Origin: Roseococcus sp.
Lineage (GTDB): Bacteria > Pseudomonadota > Alphaproteobacteria > Acetobacterales > Acetobacteraceae
Length of the DNA: 45,364 bases
Assembly (NCBI RefSeq): GCF_019747315.1
Contig: NZ_JAIEQY010000376.1
Span: 1-45,364, forward strand
Direction of reading: 5' to 3'
Shown here: positions 41,574 through 45,364 of the stretch, in pieces
Layout: each line of letters opens with the position of its first letter
Position numbering within the stretch: the stretch's first letter is position 1
Position numbers and translations under genes: made by a program
The notes under the pieces: generated by a model
The model's input: only the letters and a program-made list of their open reading frames with translations
Database searches by the model: none
What the model was told of the DNA's origin: nothing

Positions 41574-42320
41574 ATGGATCGCGTGATTCTGGTGACCGGC
41601 GCCGCTACGGGGATTGGGGCGGCTTGCTGCCGCCGCATGGCAAGCGAAGGCACGGCCATCCTCGTCCATACGCGCAAGAACGCCGAAGGCGCGGAACGCA
41701 CCGCCGAGGCCGTCCGCGCCAAGGGGGCCAAGGCCCATGTCATCCTGGGCGACATCGCCGCACCCGAAACCCCGGCCGCGCTGGTCCAGGCGGCACTCGA
41801 CCAGTTCGGCCGGCTGGATGTCGTCGTCGCCAATGCCGGCTTCGCGGATAAGACGCCGCTGCTGCAAACCGATGACGCGCAGCTCGCGAAAACCTTCGAC
41901 ACGGTGCTCTGGGCCTTCATCCGCCTGGCCCGTGCCGCCCTGCCGGTGCTGGCCGAAGGGCAGGATCCGCGGCTGATCGCCATCTCCAGCTTTGTCGCGC
42001 ACACCTTCCGCAATGACGTGACGGTCTTCCCCGCCACTGCGGCCGCGAAGGCGGCGGTGGAGGCGCTGGTGCGGGGCCTGGCCATCGAATATGCGCCGCG
42101 CGGCGTGACAGTGAATGCGGTGGCCCCCGGCTTCACCCAGAAGGACCCCGGCGCCCACGCGGCCTATTCGCCCGCGCAGTGGGACATGGTGAAGCGCAGC
42201 GTGCCGCTCGGCCGCCTGGGCACGCCGGACGACGTGGCAGCGGCGGTGAATTTCGTGGCCAGCCGCGAGGCCGCCTATGTCACCGGCCAGATCTGGCACG
42301 TGAATGGCGGGTTGGCTTAA
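41574..42320 (+). CDS. SDR family oxidoreductase with altered catalytic site
   Basis: A 248-residue short-chain dehydrogenase/reductase. Cofactor motif VTGAATGIGAA, the structural VVANAG and the C-terminal VTGQIWHVNGGLA are standard for the 3-oxoacyl-ACP-reductase-like classical group. The active site is not: at the position of the Y-x3-K motif the sequence is T-A-A-A-K (within FPATAAAKAAVEAL), so the usual proton-donating tyrosine is a threonine. The preceding serine (ISSF) is present but about three residues farther from the lysine than in FabG. It may be inactive in the usual reaction or use another donor. It follows the pigment cluster after a palindromic element; membership in that pathway is uncertain. 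Confidence 0.87.
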   Translation: MDRVILVTGAATGIGAACCRRMASEGTAILVHTRKNAEGAERTAEAVRAKGAKAHVILGDIAAPETPAALVQAALDQFGRLDVVVANAGFADKTPLLQTDDAQLAKTFDTVLWAFIRLARAALPVLAEGQDPRLIAISSFVAHTFRNDVTVFPATAAAKAAVEALVRGLAIEYAPRGVTVNAVAPGFTQKDPGAHAAYSPAQWDMVKRSVPLGRLGTPDDVAAAVNFVASREAAYVTGQIWHVNGGLA

Positions 42321-42372
42321 GTTGAGCCTTCGTGTTTGAGCAACGTTCGCTTCCGATAAAGAGTGTCTTCAC

Positions 42373-42405
42373 AAGAAAAAGGCAGAGGCCAATATGACCT
42401 CTGCC
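42373..42405 (-). terminator. intrinsic terminator, minus strand
   Basis: Read on the minus strand, an 8-bp stem GGCAGAGG/CCTCTGCC with a 9-nt loop is followed directly by TTTTTCTT. This is a canonical intrinsic terminator. It lies 34 bp after the end of the 22-residue microprotein frame and ends the transcript coming from the patatin gene side. Confidence 0.75.
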
Positions 42406-42439
42406 GACATGTGCTACCTCGCGACAGTCGACGAATGGC

Positions 42440-42508
42440 TTAGATTGCGTGCTTCTTCTTCGGGCGCGTGCGTAGGGATGCATCGGTATTGGTGTCAAAG
42501 CGGTACAT
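42440..42508 (-). CDS. probable 22-residue microprotein
   Basis: An ATG frame of 22 codons plus TAA, beginning MYRFDTNTD and ending PKKKHAI. It is preceded by a perfect GAGGAG 8 nt upstream and followed 34 bp later by an intrinsic terminator on the same strand. The middle is acidic/polar and the C terminus strongly basic. It lies 65 bp downstream of the patatin-like gene in the AT-rich island and may share its transcript or have its own promoter. No relative was recognised. The well-formed start and stop signals are the evidence for expression; size alone would not be convincing. Confidence 0.55.
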   Translation of the reverse strand: MYRFDTNTDASLRTRPKKKHAI

Positions 42509-42573
42509 GTTTCGATCTCCTCGTTGGGGCCACGGCCACCATCCGACTCGTGTGACCAAGGAAAATATGCACT

Positions 42574-44265
42574 TTATCGGCTCGAGTCAAGGACAAAGCC
42601 TATCGAACTCAGATTTTCCACTCGGCCGATACGCCTGCCCACCAAGAAATACTTGCTTGCCTCGCGCTCGAGTCGCAGTCCATCGATGAAGTCGCCCACG
42701 TTCATGGGTTCAGAAGGGAGTATCCGCTCACCCTCGTCCATAACATAATCAAGCTCATCGAGCTGTGTAGCAGTCAGGCCAGATAAATCATAGATGTTCA
42801 TGCTTGGCGATATCTTCTCTTTAGGGAAGGCTACAGCGAGAGTAATTTCGTCTGCTGGGCCTTGATTTCGAAAAAAAACCGAATATTCTCGACCCTTGTC
42901 TAGATCTGGATAAGGATCAGGCGCAGTGTACTCGAGTTCTATATGTACGTTCTCATTCTCCGGCAATACACTATCCTCAAATGTCAGGAAAGTCCTGTAT
43001 GAATGCAATTTTTGGGCATCTTGGGGAGATTGTCCTAACTCATGCACGTATGGTGTGAATGGCAGCGAAATTCCTGCTTGGCTGACTGCCCTGCAGCCAA
43101 AATTTGCAGCTGAAAATTCGCCTTTTCCAATATTGAAATTGAACTGCAAAACTCTAGTTGGTCGCAAGGTTCGAAAGTTCATGATAATTCTAGTTCTGTA
43201 AACGCCAGAAAATTTTCCTGATTTGTCAAGTATGGCGCACTCGTAGGCCTGTATTCTTCTGGCATGCGTGGGAGGGTCTTGCAGGATTGCGCGCTGCAAT
43301 TCATTGATAAAGGCTACTGGGATTTCACTTTTCCAAACAGACGGCCTCACAAAGTGCGGCAAACCCGATACCTGCAAATCTTCGCGTAGGGGTAGCAGCC
43401 ATGCGTCGAGCCACTCTGAGAATCGCTCTTTATCTTCATCGTAGTTTTGTTCGGCGAGTCCAGTATTTACAGCATCTTGAAAATTGAACGTCGAAAATGG
43501 AGAGGTAATTCTATAGATATTCTTTTCTCCCAATAATTTTTCTGAACGGTTCACGCCAGATTGAATTGCGGTAGAAAAAAGATGTATGAGGTACTCTGGT
43601 AAATTTTTGTGTGACATTTGGATTTTCGAATTAGAAAAGCTAATGCCAATTACTGGCCCAAATACGGATTCGTTTAATCGCATCGCGTCAACTGGCAGAT
43701 TCTCCGAGAGACCGCCATCGACATGAAAGTCATCGGACGTAAATCCGCCGAACGCTAATGGGATCCTGCTCGATTTTGCAAGGGCCACAGATAATAAATC
43801 GTCTTCTGGGCAGATTCTGGCTGACATACCAAGTAGATCTGTAAAATAAATTTGAAGTGGAATTCGCGCGTCTGAGATTTTGGGCTGACCCCCCTCTTTC
43901 GATTTGAAGATTTCTTCGAAAATTTTGATTAGGTTTATTTCTGGAAAATAATTTTTACCCCAGAAAAGTCTCCAATATCCAAGGTACGGATTGACGGCAA
44001 ATGAAGGAATTGCTGATTTTGAAATCTCTTTGATACGGTTGCAAAAAACTGACATCTCAGTGTTGGATGCAAGCATCGCTGCCGCTATGGCTCCAGCAGA
44101 AGAACCCCCAACCCGCCCAATCGTAATCTTCTTATCTTTTTCGAATTGCCGAAGCACTTCGCAGACTGCCATGAGGTGACAGAGACGCGCGCCCCCACCC
44201 TGGAACACAACTTGTATGCTCACCGTTTGTGTTGCGGAGGGTGAACAGGGCAGTGATGGGGACAC
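42574..44265 (-). CDS. patatin-like phospholipase with long uncharacterised C-terminal region
   Basis: A 563-residue protein. Residues about 15-240 form a patatin lipase domain with the oxyanion loop FQGGGARLCH, the nucleophile motif GGSSAG (Ser56) and the DGG catalytic aspartate (Asp183 in HVDGGLSENLPV), so a phospholipase A-type activity is expected. The remaining roughly 300 residues are not recognised; they look soluble and beta-rich, with many aromatic residues. There is no signal peptide. The GTG at 44265 has GAGG 9 nt upstream; GTG at 44223 is the alternative. Codon and base use are clearly AT-richer than neighbours, indicating horizontal acquisition. Patatin effectors occur in anti-phage systems, but no cyclase gene is adjacent. 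Confidence 0.88.
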   Translation of the reverse strand: MSPSLPCSPSATQTVSIQVVFQGGGARLCHLMAVCEVLRQFEKDKKITIGRVGGSSAGAIAAAMLASNTEMSVFCNRIKEISKSAIPSFAVNPYLGYWRLFWGKNYFPEINLIKIFEEIFKSKEGGQPKISDARIPLQIYFTDLLGMSARICPEDDLLSVALAKSSRIPLAFGGFTSDDFHVDGGLSENLPVDAMRLNESVFGPVIGISFSNSKIQMSHKNLPEYLIHLFSTAIQSGVNRSEKLLGEKNIYRITSPFSTFNFQDAVNTGLAEQNYDEDKERFSEWLDAWLLPLREDLQVSGLPHFVRPSVWKSEIPVAFINELQRAILQDPPTHARRIQAYECAILDKSGKFSGVYRTRIIMNFRTLRPTRVLQFNFNIGKGEFSAANFGCRAVSQAGISLPFTPYVHELGQSPQDAQKLHSYRTFLTFEDSVLPENENVHIELEYTAPDPYPDLDKGREYSVFFRNQGPADEITLAVAFPKEKISPSMNIYDLSGLTATQLDELDYVMDEGERILPSEPMNVGDFIDGLRLEREASKYFLVGRRIGRVENLSSIGFVLDSSR

Positions 44266-44273
44266 CTAACGTA

Positions 44274-44310
44274 ACCTCATTCGATCCGTCTTATTTTCTT
44301 TGGATGAGGT
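44274..44310 (-). promoter_or_regulatory. possible Shine-Dalgarno-sequestering hairpin before the patatin gene
   Basis: On the minus strand ACCTCAT and ATGAGGT, separated by 23 nt, are perfect complements. The second arm contains the GAGG that serves the GTG start at 44265, so pairing would hide the ribosome-binding site. Seven base pairs with a long loop is weak; it is noted as a candidate translational control only. Confidence 0.3.
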
Positions 44311-44347
44311 CGCCCCCGTTTCGCAAGAGGCATTTAGCTGGGCCAAG

Positions 44348-45364
44348 TCAAGAACGCTGGCCGTTTGTGGCGCTGAATTCCTCAACCAGCCCCGCGATGC
44401 GCTTCGGGTCGCTCTGTTCCATCACCCGGCGGGCAAACCGCGCGCAATCGTCGATATCCAGCGACCGCACCGCCTGCTTCACCCGCGGAATCGAGCCCGC
44501 ATTCATGGAGAGGCTGCGCAGCCCGAGCCCCAGCAGCAGCGGCACCAGCTTCGGGTTCCCCGCCATCTCGCCACACACGCTGACGGGCATGCGCAGCCGC
44601 AGCGCCGCCTCGGTGGCGAATTGCATCAGGCGCAGCACGGCGGGGTGCAGCGGGTCATAGAGATGCGCCACGTCAATCTCGGCGCGGTCCACGGCCAGGG
44701 TGTACATGGTCAGGTCATTGGTGCCGATGGCGAAGAAATCCGCCTCCAGCGCGATGGCATCGGCGGCGAGTGCCGCACCCGGCGTCTCGATCATGGCGCC
44801 CAGCGGCGGGAGTTTCTCCGGCAAGGCCTCGCCCCGCCGGCGCAGGCGGCGGGCGACGCGCTCATAGATTTCGCGCGCCTGGGCCACTTCGGAGGGCACG
44901 GTGACCATGGGCAGCAGGATGCGCACCTGGCCCAGATGCGCCACGCGCAGGATGGCGGCGAATTGCTCCTCCAGCAGCTGCGGACGCTTCAGCAGCAGGC
45001 GCAACCCGCGCAGGCCCAGCGCCGGGTTGGGGCCGGTCGAGACGGGCACGCCCTCGGCCAGGGCTTCCATGTCCTTCTCGCCGCCCCAATCGAGCACGCG
45101 GATGGTCACGGGGTCCTGCCCCATGGCCTCGAGGACGGCGCGATAGGCCTCCACCTGCGCATCCTCGTCGGGCAGGTCCTCGCGGTTCATGAAGAGGAAT
45201 TCGGTCCGCAGCAGGCCGATGCCCTGGGCGCCGGCCTGGGCGATGAGCGGCAGCTCGGCCGGGATTTCCAGATTGGCCTGCAGCTCGACCAATTGGCCAT
45301 CGGTGGTCTCGGCCGGCAGGCGGCGCAGCTTGCCGAGGCGGGCGCGTTCCTTGGCCTGGGCGGC
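44348..45364 (-). CDS. ptsP: phosphoenolpyruvate--protein phosphotransferase (PTS enzyme I), partial
   Basis: The C-terminal 338 residues or so of enzyme I; the frame is open to the right edge of the window and the start lies outside. This is the PEP-binding TIM-barrel domain, with GLLRTEFLFMNR, the catalytic cysteine loop PVSVCGEMAGNP and FAIGTNDLTMY. Enzyme I transfers phosphate from PEP to HPr. The visible domain cannot separate the sugar PTS form (PtsI) from the nitrogen form (PtsP), which has an N-terminal GAF domain; alphaproteobacteria commonly have the latter or an incomplete PTS. The foreign patatin island begins directly after its stop codon. Confidence 0.9.
   Translation of the reverse strand, partial: AAQAKERARLGKLRRLPAETTDGQLVELQANLEIPAELPLIAQAGAQGIGLLRTEFLFMNREDLPDEDAQVEAYRAVLEAMGQDPVTIRVLDWGGEKDMEALAEGVPVSTGPNPALGLRGLRLLLKRPQLLEEQFAAILRVAHLGQVRILLPMVTVPSEVAQAREIYERVARRLRRRGEALPEKLPPLGAMIETPGAALAADAIALEADFFAIGTNDLTMYTLAVDRAEIDVAHLYDPLHPAVLRLMQFATEAALRLRMPVSVCGEMAGNPKLVPLLLGLGLRSLSMNAGSIPRVKQAVRSLDIDDCARFARRVMEQSDPKRIAGLVEEFSATNGQRS

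Noticed and set aside
42280..42498. 72-codon minus-strand frame overlapping the microprotein and terminator
   Set aside because: It runs through the terminator hairpin into the SDR gene and has no ribosome-binding site; the 22-codon frame has much better signals.
42321..44347. Prophage or integrative element boundaries around the AT-rich island
   Set aside because: No integrase, transposase, tRNA target or flanking direct repeats could be found; only base composition marks the island.

Overview
This 45.4 kb window is high-GC bacterial chromosome. It reads as an alphaproteobacterium, most likely a pink-pigmented Acetobacteraceae (Roseomonas-like). That assignment is inference from gene content: minCDE, a divergent tpiA / ppiD-trpE pair, Bug- and Tat-exported binding proteins, HpnC/D/E-type squalene genes and a C30 carotenoid cluster. 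No rRNA, tRNA, CRISPR array or transposase was seen.

Layout. (1) 1-4933, minus strand: a tightly coupled operon for a PotABCD-type ABC importer with a 2-hydroxyacid dehydrogenase and a class II aldolase. Its left end holds a perfect 54-bp tandem repeat. (2) 5154-9272: a flavin monooxygenase, glutathione reductase, a VOC-MaoC fusion and its VOC paralogue. (3) 9379-14546: a cyclase, a Bug-type binding protein, an unidentified protein, trpG, a methyltransferase and a D-threonine-aldolase-like enzyme. (4) 14605-26578: housekeeping genes, namely an amine oxidase, glmS, trpE, ppiD, tpiA, minC-minD-minE, a serine hydrolase and comM. (5) 26640-27402: a small, less GC-rich patch with two unknown genes that could be a toxin-antitoxin pair. 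(6) 27530-31969: a dipeptide-type binding protein, a sarcosine-oxidase-like enzyme and an acyl-CoA dehydrogenase. (7) 32095-41509: the pigment cluster. (8) 42321-44347: an AT-rich island with a patatin-like phospholipase and a probable 22-residue microprotein. (9) 44348 to the end: the C-terminal part of PTS enzyme I.

The pigment cluster encodes what looks like a complete staphyloxanthin-type C30 route through squalene. A single fused HpnC-HpnD protein would make presqualene diphosphate and hydroxysqualene, and HpnE would reduce this to squalene. A CrtN-like desaturase and a CrtP/CrtNb-like oxidase would produce an oxidised C30 polyene, an aldehyde dehydrogenase would make the acid, and a GT2 glycosyltransferase and an acyltransferase would make the acylated sugar ester. 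The same squalene could feed hopanoids, but no cyclase is in the window.

The most repeated signal is a family of about 35-50 bp palindromic elements built on CTGGGGCC/GGCCCCAG. Nine copies, two of them in head-to-head pairs, sit in intergenic gaps. Most begin within 15 bp of a stop codon, and one copy supplies the Shine-Dalgarno sequence of hpnE.
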